This document shows positions 1 through 8,137 of a DNA stretch of 64,000 nucleotides, piece by piece. The stretch comes from Trebonia kvetii (lineage in GTDB: Bacteria > Actinomycetota > Actinomycetes > Streptosporangiales > Streptosporangiaceae). The stretch is from contig NZ_RPFW01000005.1 in the NCBI RefSeq assembly GCF_007827045.1, forward strand, positions 205,835 to 269,834. The letters run 5' to 3'. The notes under the pieces are model-generated. The model saw only the letters and a list, made by a program, of their open reading frames with translations. It was not told the origin of the DNA and did no database searches. The position numbers were made by a program, and so were the translations under genes. Each line of letters begins with the position of its first letter. Positions within the stretch are counted from its first letter, which is position 1.

Positions 1-83
1 GCATTGATAGCGCGCCGTTCACCCTCCGCGCCTACAACTCCGCCGGCATGCTGGTCGATACCGTGACTGAGACCTTTACCTGA
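1..83 (+). CDS. C-terminal end of an unidentified protein (cut by window edge)
   Basis: An open frame entering from the left edge (first full codon at base 3) codes for 26 residues ending in DTVTETFT and stops with TGA at 81-83. Codon use is GC-rich at third positions like the rest of the window, so it is probably a real gene end. Too little is present to assign a family. Confidence 0.5.
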   Translation, partial: IDSAPFTLRAYNSAGMLVDTVTETFT

Positions 84-406
84 GCGCAGCCGGCGCCCAG
101 CCATTCGTAAATCAGATCCGCACAGTTGCTTCGCCAGCTCCTTATGATGCGCCGCATGGTCGTCGTGCAATTCGCTAACGTACCGGCGTCGAACATCAGA
201 TGTCCGGATAATAGAGGAAATTCAGATCTGGTACGTAGTTCAGGCGGTTTAGGCGCGCAGCCCGAGGGTTTATATCCCGCTGATCGCCTCAATCACGGCG
301 TCCGACAGGGTCAGCGCGCAGGCGGCGTCTATCCAGCCCGCCGGGTAGCCCTTGTCTCATACGGGGTACCGATTTACTGTTGCTGCTTTGCCTTGAAGGA
401 GGGCCC
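84..406. other. Intergenic region, no gene seen
   Basis: About 320 bases with lower GC than the flanks. The open frames here have no convincing start, codon bias or recognisable protein. The last bases hold the strong ribosome site AAGGAGGG just before the ATG at 407. Confidence 0.4.
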
Positions 407-742
407 ATGAGCTACGCCCGCCAGCTGCTGGACACCTACACGGGCACCGGCATCGTCGACGTCGGCGTGCGGGCCGCCGCCATCGACGCGCTCAGCGACT
501 GTGCCCAGGCCTGCATCGCCGACATCGACGCCGATTTGAGTGAGCACAACGTGACCGACATGGTCGCGTGCATCCGGCTGTGCCTGGACTGCGCCGATGT
601 CTGCACCGCCACCATCGGGGTTACCAGCCGCCAGGCGTGTGGATGCCATGAAATAGCTGCCTGCCTGCCGGGGCGACCCAGCTCAGCTCGCCATCGACCA
701 CAGCGGAGACGGGTTCTCGACCTTTTCCCACATGCAGGCTGA
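407..742 (+). pseudogene. Four-helix-bundle copper-binding protein, 3' truncated
   Basis: ATG at 407 is preceded by AAGGAGGG at ideal spacing. Residues 1-77 match the Cys-rich DUF326/YhjQ-type copper-binding four-helix bundle: cysteines pair in helices, with MVACIRLCLDCADVC as the signature. In the family the chain continues with at least one more Cys-rich helix after the SRQ motif. Here the sequence turns into an Arg/Pro-rich tail with no resemblance after about base 638, so the last third of the gene is lost. It probably bound Cu(I) in the cytoplasm. The nearby SCO1-like gene fits a former copper-handling locus. Whether the stub is still functional is unknown. Confidence 0.65.
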
Positions 743-785
743 TCCAGAGCGTGCCGTCGTACGTAGGCAGGGAAGAAAAGCCGAG
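621..785 (-). pseudogene. Coding-like fragment of unknown family
   Basis: A 54-codon minus-strand frame bounded by stops, with actinobacterial codon bias and a protein-like sequence (core TYDGTLWISLHVGKG, then VVDGELSWVAPAGRQ). It has no start codon and overlaps the degenerate 3' end of the copper-protein relic. It looks like a remnant brought in by the rearrangement that truncated that gene. In another minus frame around 800-900 the peptide VLALLRAAALQVPVLIVVDD resembles the Walker B region of LuxR/AAA-type ATPases, which would be a second scrap. The family is not identified. Confidence 0.3.
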
Positions 786-979
786 TTAGCGGAACGGTTG
801 CGTGTTGCACGTTGATGCCGCCAGCACCGCGGTCGTCCACGACGATCAGGACCGGCACCTGCAGCGCCGCTGCCCGCAGCAGGGCAAGCACCGCCTGGGA
901 GACCGACGCCGGCTGCGGCGGCCCAGAAGATGACAAACATGTCATCCGGCTCCGGCAGCCTCCCGGCCGGGAGCGGCCT

Positions 980-1771
980 ATGCTGCCGGGTATGCGTGAG
1001 GCGGACACCGTGGGAACGGCCGCGCCGGCCCGGCCAGCTCCCGGATCGGCGGGTGCCTCGCGGCGCGGCTGGCTGACATTCTGGGCGAGCCTGGCCGCCA
1101 TCATCCTGGCCGGGGCGGCAGTCCTGGCGGTCGTCGCCGTCACGCACCCCGGCGGCCCTCAGCTGGCGCGCCCGTCGGGCATCCCGGCCAGCGTGAGCGA
1201 TGCGCAGATCAACCTGATGGGCCTGTCGCCGGTGCCAGTACGCGTCGCCCCGGGTTTCACGCTTACCGATCAGGACGGACGCGCCCTGTCCCTGTCAGCG
1301 CTGCGCGGCAAGGTGGTAGTCCTGGAGTTCATGGACCCGCACTGCACCGACATCTGCCCGATCGTGTCGCAAGAGAACGTCGATGCCTACCGCGATCTCG
1401 GCGCTCTGGCCGCCAAGGTCGTGTTCGCCGCGGTCAACGTGAACCAGTACCACGCCGCGGTCGCGGACATGCTGGCCTACTCCCGCGAGCAGCGGCTGAT
1501 CACGATCCCCGGCTGGCATTTCCTCACCGGGCCGGTCCCGGACCTGCGCAAGGTGTGGGACGGCTACGAAATCGCGGTCCAGGCGCCCAGCCCGGACGCC
1601 GACATCGTGCATACCTCCGCTGTGTACTTCATCGACCCGGCCGGACGGGAACGGTTCATCGCCGCCCCCATGGCGGACCACGCATCCTCCGGCGCCTCCT
1701 ACCTTCCAGCGGGCCAGATCGCCGCCTGGGGACAGGGCATCGCCCAAGTCGCCCGCGCACTAGCCCGCTAA
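980..1771 (+). CDS. SCO1/SenC family thioredoxin-fold protein
   Basis: 263 residues from ATG 980 (GGGAG at 969-973). A short cytoplasmic tail is followed by one membrane segment at about 31-55, then an extracytoplasmic thioredoxin fold. The SCO copper ligands are all present: CxxxC (HCTDIC, Cys122 and Cys126) and the distal His211 in HTSAVYFID. Family members insert copper into the CuA site of cytochrome c oxidase or act as thiol reductases outside the membrane. It lies just downstream of the truncated copper-binding protein. The frame is open upstream to 812, but that part lacks protein character. Confidence 0.85.
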   Translation: MLPGMREADTVGTAAPARPAPGSAGASRRGWLTFWASLAAIILAGAAVLAVVAVTHPGGPQLARPSGIPASVSDAQINLMGLSPVPVRVAPGFTLTDQDGRALSLSALRGKVVVLEFMDPHCTDICPIVSQENVDAYRDLGALAAKVVFAAVNVNQYHAAVADMLAYSREQRLITIPGWHFLTGPVPDLRKVWDGYEIAVQAPSPDADIVHTSAVYFIDPAGRERFIAAPMADHASSGASYLPAGQIAAWGQGIAQVARALAR

Positions 1772-1968
1772 GCGCAGCGGCGCCCGATCGCAGGAATGGC
1801 GACTGCCGAGCCTGACCCTGAGGTTTGCGGCTGCCATCCGCAACCGCGTATCGTGTACTAAATTAAATATAACAATCCCGAACGGATTCGGCCGACTGCG
1901 CACGCGCCGCCGCGTTGTCTTTGGTATTTCATGGAACTGGTGATGCCTGTGCCCGCAAGGGAGCTGCG

Positions 1969-2850
1969 GTGACTGCGCAGCAGGAGGCCTGGTTCACCTC
2001 GGCCCTGGCGGCGCCGGCCTCCGATGAGTCCGTCGCCGTGGATGGCGCACGGATCTCCTACCGGGCATGGGGGGACCGGGGAATGCCCGGCGCGGTCCTG
2101 GTGCACGGTACTGCTGCCCATGCCCGCTGGTGGGACCACATCGCCCCGTTCCTGGAGGCCGACGGCTTGCGCGTGGCGGCCCTGAGCATATCGGGCCACG
2201 GGGACAGCGACTGGCGGGACCGGTACAGCTTCGACCAGTGGGCCGCGGAGGTGATGGCGGTCGCGTCTTCCGCCGGAATCTCGGGGCCGCCGTTCGTCAT
2301 CGGCCACAGCCTCGGCGGCCACATCGCGCTGCACGCGGCCGGCCGCTACGGCGATGCCCTGGCCGGAATAGTGGTCATCGACTCGCCCATGTTCGAGGGA
2401 CCGCCCCCGCCAGAGGTATCGGCATCCGCACGGGGCATGGGGGCGCAGCGTACCTATGCCAGCCGTGAGGCGATCCTGGACCGGTTCCGCCTGATCCCCG
2501 AGCATCCGGTGCTGCCGTACGCCCGCGAGCACGTCGCCGCGTGCTCGGTGGTCCGTCAGGACAACGGTGAGTGGCGGTGGAAGTTCGATCAGGGCCTGTT
2601 CACGAGGATGACACCGCGTCCGGTCTCGTCGTCCGGTGCGGAGCGGGGCAAGTGCCGTGCCGCGGTCCTGCGCGCACAGCAAGGGATCATGACCAGGGAA
2701 ATGTCCAGCCGCCTGCGCGCCCGGCTGGGCCAGGGAGTTCCTGTCGTTGAGGTGCCTGGCGGACACCACGTCCTGCTGGACGAACCGCTCAGCCTGATGA
2801 CCGCACTGCGCGCGGTGCTTGCCTGCTGGACCGCGGAAGGTAGCGGCTGA
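1969..2850 (+). CDS. Alpha/beta-fold hydrolase
   Basis: 293 residues from GTG 1969 with AAGGGAG at 1957-1963. The frame is open upstream to ATG 1915, but no ribosome site precedes it. Motifs of the alpha/beta hydrolase fold are visible: oxyanion strand VLVHGTAA, nucleophile elbow GHSLGG (Ser114), an acid in the VVIDSP strand, and catalytic His in GGHHVLLD near the end. The substrate cannot be deduced; esterase or lactonase are possible. A perfect hairpin follows 35 bases after the stop, so it is probably monocistronic. Confidence 0.8.
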   Translation: MTAQQEAWFTSALAAPASDESVAVDGARISYRAWGDRGMPGAVLVHGTAAHARWWDHIAPFLEADGLRVAALSISGHGDSDWRDRYSFDQWAAEVMAVASSAGISGPPFVIGHSLGGHIALHAAGRYGDALAGIVVIDSPMFEGPPPPEVSASARGMGAQRTYASREAILDRFRLIPEHPVLPYAREHVAACSVVRQDNGEWRWKFDQGLFTRMTPRPVSSSGAERGKCRAAVLRAQQGIMTREMSSRLRARLGQGVPVVEVPGGHHVLLDEPLSLMTALRAVLACWTAEGSG

Positions 2851-2884
2851 CTGCTCGATGCTCGAGACCAGCACTGACCTGCAA

Positions 2885-2904
2885 AGGCGCCCTGACCGGC
2901 GCCT
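2885..2904 (+). terminator. Hairpin terminator after the alpha/beta hydrolase
   Basis: Perfect 7-bp inverted repeat AGGCGCC-CTGACC-GGCGCCT. There is no U-tract, as is usual for actinobacterial terminators. Confidence 0.5.
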
Positions 2905-3107
2905 GTCTGGGCGTCCCCGGGCCGTTGCGGCGGTCGCTGTCCTATTGAAGACGGTTTTCTGCTGGTTTAGGGTGTGCCGAACGTCGTTCTCCTAAGCCGT
3001 TACCAGACGACCCCATCCAGCAGATCGTGAACCCACGCTGTCGGCACGCCGATGTGTCCCCGCGACGACCTCGGGGAGGCCCGGCAATGGCCGAAGAGGA
3101 GACTGAA

Positions 3108-3578
3108 ATGTTCAAAGTGACCAAGCCCGCGCTGACACTGTTCGTCGCCGGCGGGATCTGTGCGGCGCTTGCCGCCTGCAGCAGCTCAAACTCGTCAAGC
3201 GCCCCCGCCGCGTCCACGACGAGTGCGTCGGCAGCCGCGTCCGCGGCAAGCGCGTCGGCCGCCGCGTCCGCCGCGAGCTCGGCCCCGGCCGCGGACGCGA
3301 TCCCCGCAGCGGACTGCACCATCATCAAGCAGGTCAGCTCGTCGGCGATCACCACCCTGACGACGATGCAGGCCGAGTCCAAGGCGAAGGCCTCAGCCGA
3401 CATGACGACCTACCTGTCTCAGCTCGCGGCGGACAAGGCCAAGCTCACCTCGGCCAAGGGCAAGAGCGTGCTGAGCGCCTGGATCGCGGACGTGCAGAAG
3501 GCGACGACGCAGAGCACCGCGGATGCGACGACCACCATCACCGGCGGCCTCGGCGCGCTCGCCAGCGCTTGCCCGTGA
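3108..3578 (+). CDS. Secreted lipoprotein of unknown function
   Basis: 156 residues from ATG 3108 (AGAGGAGA upstream). A lipoprotein signal peptide ends in the lipobox LAAC (lipidated Cys24). A low-complexity Ala/Ser linker of about 35 residues follows, typical of a wall-spanning tether, and then a Lys/Thr/Ala-rich helical domain of about 100 residues with one Cys near each end (ADCTII and SACP), possibly a disulfide. No enzyme motif is seen. The frame extends upstream to 3027, but the signal peptide fixes the start at 3108. Confidence 0.75.
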   Translation: MFKVTKPALTLFVAGGICAALAACSSSNSSSAPAASTTSASAAASAASASAAASAASSAPAADAIPAADCTIIKQVSSSAITTLTTMQAESKAKASADMTTYLSQLAADKAKLTSAKGKSVLSAWIADVQKATTQSTADATTTITGGLGALASACP

Positions 3579-3603
3579 GGTAGCTCGCCGAACCCGGCGC
3601 GAT

Positions 3604-3649
3604 GACGGCAACGGCCTCGCGGGCACATTCCCGCGGGGCCGTTGCCGTC
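3604..3649 (+). terminator. Strong hairpin terminator after the lipoprotein gene
   Basis: Long inverted repeat: GACGGCAACGGCC pairs with GGCCGTTGCCGTC, and an inner CGCGGG pairs with CCCGCG, around a CACATT loop. It starts 25 bases after the stop codon at 3578 and ends before the CoA-transferase start. Confidence 0.75.
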
Positions 3650-3696
3650 CACGCCGCGGCCGTTGTACGCACGTTGACCTTCTAGCGGGGAATGTG

Positions 3697-4869
3697 ATGG
3701 GTATGACCCGAGGACCGCTTGACGGGGTGCTCGTCATCGCGATCGAGCAGGCCGTAGCCGCCCCGCTGGCCACCCGCACCCTGGCCGACCTGGGCGCCCG
3801 GGTGATCAAGGTCGAGAACCCAGCAGCAGGCGGAGACTTCGCCCGGCGCTACGACGACGTCGCGAACGGCATGGCCGCGCACTTCGTCTGGCTGAACAGG
3901 GGCAAGGAGTCGGTCGCTCTCGATCTCGCCGTTCCGCCCGCCAGGCAGGCACTGCACGCGCTGCTCGACCGTGCCGACGTCCTGGTGTCGAACCTCGGGC
4001 CTGGTGCGACCGGCCGTCTCGGGATCGGCCCCGATGACCTGGCCACCCAGCACTCCCGGCTGGTCAGCGTCGAGATCTCCGGCTACGGCAGTGGCGGCCC
4101 GCTGTCCGGCAAGCGCGCTTACGACCTGCTCATCCAGGCCGAGGCGGGGGCCTGCGCGGTTACCGGCCGGCCGGGCGAGCCGGCCAAGCCGGGCCCGCCG
4201 TACGCCGACATGACCTCGGGCCTGTACGCGGCCATCGCCGTGCTCGGCGCGCTGACCGAGCGCGCGGCCACCGGCCGCGGCAGGCACATCGAGATCAGCA
4301 TGTTTGACGCCGCCATCGAAATGATGGGCTACCCGCTGACCTGGACCCGCTACGCGGGCACCGACCAGCAGCCTGTGGGCGTCGGATCGCCCGCCGTGGC
4401 GCCGTACGGCGCGTACCCCACCGCCGACGGCCGGGTAGCGGTCCTCGGCACCACGAATGACGCCGAGTGGCGACGGCTCGCCACACTGATGCTTGGCCGC
4501 GAGGATCTCGCCGCCGATCCCAGCTACGCCCGCAATGACGAGCGGGTGAGCCGTCGTGGCGAACTCGACGCGATCCTTGCGCAGTGGTGCGCGTCCCGCA
4601 CCCTCGGTGAGGTGCAGGACGCCGCGGACGCGGCGGGCATCGGCAACGCCGTCTACCGGACCCCGACCGAGGTGCTCACCCACCCGCATCTTGCCGCGCG
4701 CAACCGGTGGCGCGAGGTGGACATACCGAACGGGTCCGTGCTGCTACCAGAGCCGCCTCTGACTTTCGCCGGGCCGGAGCCGCCGATGGGGGCGGTTCCC
4801 GGACTCGGCGAGCACACCGAGGCGGTGCTCGGGGAGCTGGGCATCGACCCGGCGTCGGTGGCGCCGTGA
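3697..4869 (+). CDS. CaiB/BaiF family CoA-transferase (class III)
   Basis: 390 residues from ATG 3697 with GCGGGGA upstream; in-frame GTG 3694 is also possible. The class III CoA-transferase fold is clear: N-terminal GVLVIAIEQAVAAP and LGARVIKVENP, the RGKESVALDL segment, and the catalytic aspartate in PPYADMTSG that forms the acyl anhydride. The enzyme moves CoA between two carboxylic acids in the cytoplasm; substrates cannot be read from sequence. It stands alone behind a terminator. A second member of the family lies at 10173-11414. Confidence 0.85.
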   Translation: MGMTRGPLDGVLVIAIEQAVAAPLATRTLADLGARVIKVENPAAGGDFARRYDDVANGMAAHFVWLNRGKESVALDLAVPPARQALHALLDRADVLVSNLGPGATGRLGIGPDDLATQHSRLVSVEISGYGSGGPLSGKRAYDLLIQAEAGACAVTGRPGEPAKPGPPYADMTSGLYAAIAVLGALTERAATGRGRHIEISMFDAAIEMMGYPLTWTRYAGTDQQPVGVGSPAVAPYGAYPTADGRVAVLGTTNDAEWRRLATLMLGREDLAADPSYARNDERVSRRGELDAILAQWCASRTLGEVQDAADAAGIGNAVYRTPTEVLTHPHLAARNRWREVDIPNGSVLLPEPPLTFAGPEPPMGAVPGLGEHTEAVLGELGIDPASVAP

Positions 4870-4939
4870 CCGGCGGCCTCGCCTACAGCGGTTCGACGCA
4901 GCCCAGCACGCGCCCTGATCATCTGGTGCCCCGACCGGT

Positions 4940-5469
4940 TTACCCGGCAACGGAGGACGACGCCCCGGTTGGGATCACTGTCGGGGGGTTGGCCTGCCTG
5001 CCGTCACGGCGAGCAATAAGGGTGTAGCCGCCGACCGTGACCGTGAGCTGGTCTCCGTTCAGCGCGGCAGCCGCGTGAACACCGTTGTCGAAGGCCGAGA
5101 TTGCGCTCACCGCCAGCAGCACGACCGGGTCCTTACCGGAGTAGCCCATCGCGGTCGTGTAGAGGCTGCTGGTCGCGAAGCCGTCGCCGGCCTGGCGGTA
5201 GGTCCCGCTGTGGTAGTTGACAGAGTCGCTGGCGCCGAATCCCCCGTTCGGCGTGAACTGCAGGCCCACCCCGTATCGATCCGGGACAGTCGTTTCCTTC
5301 CCGGCCTGATCAATGGCGGTAACCGTCCATTTGTACCCGGCAAATCCGGCTTGCGCGGCCGGCGCCGAATTCGGCGTGCCGCCAGTGACGGTCCCGCATC
5401 CGGCCGCTGCCAGCGCCGCGAGCGCGCCACGGCAACGGACACCGGCACAGATTTGAGAATGGGTTTCAT
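4940..5469 (-). pseudogene. META/HslJ-like lipoprotein, broken by one base
   Basis: ATG 5469 follows GGAGGA and opens MKPILKSVPVS. The frame then loses sense. The adjacent frame holds a good lipobox (ALAALAAAGC, Cys codon 5396-5398) and runs to a TAA at 4940 through KWTVTAID, LQFTPNGGFGASDS and TMGYS-like segments resembling META-domain lipoproteins. Inserting one base near 5429 would give a perfect lipoprotein signal peptide. It is therefore a frameshifted gene or a sequencing indel. The product would be an exported, membrane-anchored beta-rich protein. The gene lies just left of the IS605 element. Confidence 0.6.
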
Positions 5470-5626
5470 TAGCTGTCCTCCGTCTGGCGTTACCTTCCCC
5501 TATGACGCGGACGGGTGACGAGCGGTTCCCGCTACTTCGTTTGCTACCGGGTTGTCCGGCTAGTGCGCTGGCCTTCAGGCCGGTGGTGGAAGCGGACGGG
5601 GGATGGCCGCCAGGCCCGAGCGTGCT

Positions 5627-6043
5627 CTAAGCAGGCCGGTACTGCTGCTCGATGTACTGGCGCAGCACCGAGATGGGAGCACCCCCGACCGACCCGGCGA
5701 AGTACGACGCTGACCACAGCCGGTTCGCCCGGTAGTAGTGCCGGCGCAAGCCGGGGAACTCCTGCCGCATACGCCGCGAGGACACGCCCTTAAGGGAGTT
5801 GACCAGCTTCGACAGCGCGACCTTGGGCGGGAAGTTCACGAGCAGGTGGACGTGATTCGACTCGCCGTTGAACTCCTCAAGCTTCACTTCGAAGTCCGCG
5901 CACACGTCCCGCATGACCTCTTCGAGCCGCACAAGGTGCTCGTTCCCGAAGACCTGGTGCCGGTATTTCGTCACGAAGACCAAATGCGCATGAAGGATAA
6001 AAATACAGTGTCTGCCAGTGCGGATGTCGTCGTACTCAGCCAT
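5627..6043 (-). CDS. tnpA: IS200/IS605 TnpA, Y1 HUH transposase
   Basis: 138 residues from ATG 6043, normal family length. It shows the HUH motif HVHLLV and the catalytic tyrosine in LRQYIEQQ, plus the FVTKYRHQVF segment near the N-terminus. The enzyme excises and inserts single-stranded element DNA through a 5'-phosphotyrosine intermediate. Its start codon is only 21 bp from the divergent tnpB start, so each promoter must lie inside the other gene. All catalytic residues are present, so the element may be active. Confidence 0.9.
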   Translation of the reverse strand: MAEYDDIRTGRHCIFILHAHLVFVTKYRHQVFGNEHLVRLEEVMRDVCADFEVKLEEFNGESNHVHLLVNFPPKVALSKLVNSLKGVSSRRMRQEFPGLRRHYYRANRLWSASYFAGSVGGAPISVLRQYIEQQYRPA

Positions 6044-6064
6044 GAGACCAACTGCACTGAGGAC

Positions 6065-7261
6065 GTGCAGCTCCGTTACAACTACCGCGCGTACCTGACG
6101 CCCGCCGAGCGCTCCGCGGCCGGCCGCGCGCTCGGCTGCGTCCGCGTGGTCTGGAACGACGCGCTGGCGCACCGCAGGGCCGCCCGCGATGCCGGGGAGA
6201 AGTACCCCACGGACGCGGAGATGTCCGCCCGGCTCACCGCGTCGAAGGCCACCCCGGAACGCGCGTGGCTGAACGAGGTCTCCTCGGTCGTCTTGCAGCA
6301 GTCCCTAGCCGACCTCAGCAAGGCGTACCGGGCCTTCTTCGACTCGCTCAGCGGGAAGCGGAAGGGGCCGAAGGTGGAAGCGCCCCGGTTCAAGTCACGG
6401 AAGGACCCGCGGCAGTCGCTGCGGTTCACCGCCAACAGCCGGTTCAGGATCCTCGGCAACGGGCGGCTGCGGCTGCCGAAGATCGGCGACGTCAAGGTGC
6501 GGTGGACCCGTGACCTCCCGGCCGCGCCGGCCTCGGTCACGCTGACCCGCGACGAGGCCGGCCGTTACTTCGTCTCGTTCGTCGTCGAGGTCACGCAGGA
6601 GCCGCTCCCGGAGACCGGCCGCGAGTGCGGGATCGACCTCGGCCTGAGCCACTTCGCCGTCATGGACGACGGCACCAAGGTCAGCGCCCCGAAGTTTTTC
6701 CGCAGGGCGCAGAAGAAGCTCAGGAAGGCGCAGCGGGACCTGTCCCGCAAGCAGAAGGGCAGCAGGAACCGCGAGAAGGCCCGCGTCAGGGTCGCGCGGG
6801 CGCACGCTCACGTCGCGGACGCGCGCCGCGACTTCCACCACAAGCTCTCCACGCATGTCATCCGCGAAAACCAAGCGGTGACGGTAGAGGACTTGCCGGT
6901 GCGGGACCTGGCGCGGACGCGGCTGGCGAAGTCGGTCCACGACGCGGGCTGGTCCGCGTTCGTGAACATGCTGGAGTACAAGGCGAAGCTTTACGGCCGG
7001 GAGTTCCGGAAGACCGGACGGTTCGAGCCCACGTCGCAAGTGTGCAGCGCGTGCGGGGCGAAGGACGGCCCCAAGCCGCTGAGCGTCCGCGAATGGCAGT
7101 GCAAGGAATGCGGGACGGTCCATGACCGGGACGTGAACGCAGCGAGGAACATAGCCGCCCTGGGACGCAGGGAGGCTCAAAACGCCCGTGGAGGCCAGGT
7201 AAGACCACCGCTAGCGGTGGCACCGGCCCGTGAAGCGGGAAGCCGCAGAAGCGCCGCGTAA
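6065..7261 (+). CDS. tnpB: TnpB, RNA-guided nuclease of an IS605 element
   Basis: 398 residues from GTG 6065. No earlier in-frame start gives a family-like N-terminus, which normally reads QLRYNYRAYLTP. RuvC-like residues are intact: Asp in GIDLGLSHF, Glu in VTVEDLPV and Asp in DRDVNAARN. A four-cysteine zinc ribbon (CSACG and CKECG) is present. TnpB proteins use an omega RNA made from the 3' end of the element to cut DNA matching the sequence next to the right end. The C-terminal tail PAREAGSRRSAA overlaps the predicted omega RNA. Confidence 0.92.
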   Translation: MQLRYNYRAYLTPAERSAAGRALGCVRVVWNDALAHRRAARDAGEKYPTDAEMSARLTASKATPERAWLNEVSSVVLQQSLADLSKAYRAFFDSLSGKRKGPKVEAPRFKSRKDPRQSLRFTANSRFRILGNGRLRLPKIGDVKVRWTRDLPAAPASVTLTRDEAGRYFVSFVVEVTQEPLPETGRECGIDLGLSHFAVMDDGTKVSAPKFFRRAQKKLRKAQRDLSRKQKGSRNREKARVRVARAHAHVADARRDFHHKLSTHVIRENQAVTVEDLPVRDLARTRLAKSVHDAGWSAFVNMLEYKAKLYGREFRKTGRFEPTSQVCSACGAKDGPKPLSVREWQCKECGTVHDRDVNAARNIAALGRREAQNARGGQVRPPLAVAPAREAGSRRSAA

Positions 7262-7308
7262 AGCGGCGCCGGCTGAATCCGTGCCCTTCAGGGCGCGGAG
7301 CGCGTCAA
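7160..7308 (+). ncRNA. Predicted omega RNA scaffold of TnpB
   Basis: In IS605 elements the guide RNA comes from the 3' part of tnpB and the right end. Here bases 7210-7308 form several GC hairpins (AGCGGCGCC region, GCCC-TTCA-GGGC) and end in GTCAA at the element boundary. The guide would be the next bases, starting TGACCGGGGAAG at 7309. The 5' limit is inferred, not seen. Confidence 0.45.
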
Positions 7309-8105
7309 TGACCGGGGAAGAAGTCGATCATCGCGGTCGCGGCGGCGTCGTTGGCGGTAAGCGGGGCCAGCCCCCAGGCCGTCTCGATCGTGCGCAGCAG
7401 GCTGTAGTGGTTGTACGGGACCTGCGACTTGAAGCCGGCGGGGACTCCCTGGGCGATGACCAGGGTGGCGACCTCGTTGCCCGGCGAGTCGTCGTTCTCG
7501 TCCCAGGTGATCAGCAGGAGTGACCGCCGCTGGGTGAACGCGGCGGAGGACAGCAGCGCGGGCACCGCGGCCGACAGCCAGTTGTCGCCCTGGGCGACGG
7601 TGCCGTCGTGCATGTCGTCGATCATGTTCGGGGTGATCCAGCCGTAGGACGGCGTGCTGTCGAGAGCGGACAGGTCCTTGGCGAGCTGGGTGTAGGGCAC
7701 AACGTTGGCGAACTGCACGGGGTCGGTCCTGATGTTGTCGTAGTAGACGAACGGGTCGTGCTTTTGCATGTAGGGGTAGGCATCGCCGACGAAGGCGGGC
7801 GACGGCATCGACTCCATGTAGGCCCGCCAGGGGCGGCCCGACGCGCCCACGCGGTCGACGGCGATGTTCGGCGCGTTCTGGAAGCAGCCGGTGCAGTCCG
7901 TGCTCAGGCCGAACGTGGCCCCGCCGGTGAGCGCCAGGTAGTTGGGCAGGCTCGGGTGCGAGACCGCCGTATAGTTCGCGGCCAGGCCATAGCTGGCGGC
8001 GAGTTCGTTGATGAACGGAGCGTCAGCGCTGCCGATGATCTGGCTCGCCGAATGGTTTTCCATGACGATGACGAAGATGTGGTCGAACGCGGGAACCGTG
8101 GGCAC
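7305..8105 (-). CDS. Phosphoesterase (AcpA/phospholipase C-type family)
   Basis: 266 residues of the PF04185-type phosphoesterase fold: DHIFVIVMENHS near the start (metal and nucleophile region), HPSLPNYLALTGG, WITPNMIDDMHDG, ITWDENDD and YNHYSLLRTIE, all family signatures. GTG 8105 is the only start after an in-frame TAA, so there is no signal peptide although most relatives are exported. No ribosome site is evident. The TGA stop (7305-7307) lies inside the right end of the IS605 element, so the native C-terminus may have been changed by the insertion. It follows the GntR gene by 32 bases. Confidence 0.75.
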   Translation of the reverse strand: MPTVPAFDHIFVIVMENHSASQIIGSADAPFINELAASYGLAANYTAVSHPSLPNYLALTGGATFGLSTDCTGCFQNAPNIAVDRVGASGRPWRAYMESMPSPAFVGDAYPYMQKHDPFVYYDNIRTDPVQFANVVPYTQLAKDLSALDSTPSYGWITPNMIDDMHDGTVAQGDNWLSAAVPALLSSAAFTQRRSLLLITWDENDDSPGNEVATLVIAQGVPAGFKSQVPYNHYSLLRTIETAWGLAPLTANDAAATAMIDFFPGH

Positions 8106-8137
8106 GGCTGTAGCTTAGGGCGCGGGCGCAGTCGCGG

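Larger units (their letters stand above)
5560..7308. mobile_element. IS200/IS605-family element with tnpA and tnpB
   Basis: Complete-looking element: Y1 transposase gene on minus, TnpB gene on plus, and short subterminal hairpins with the same TTCA loop at both ends (GGCC-TTCA-GGCC at 5570-5581, GCCC-TTCA-GGGC at 7283-7294). The right end reads GCGCGTCAA at about 7300-7308, the kind of GTCAA right end I associate with actinobacterial members. The left boundary is less certain and could lie 20-50 bases upstream. Terminal inverted repeats and target duplications are not expected in this family. Confidence 0.8.
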
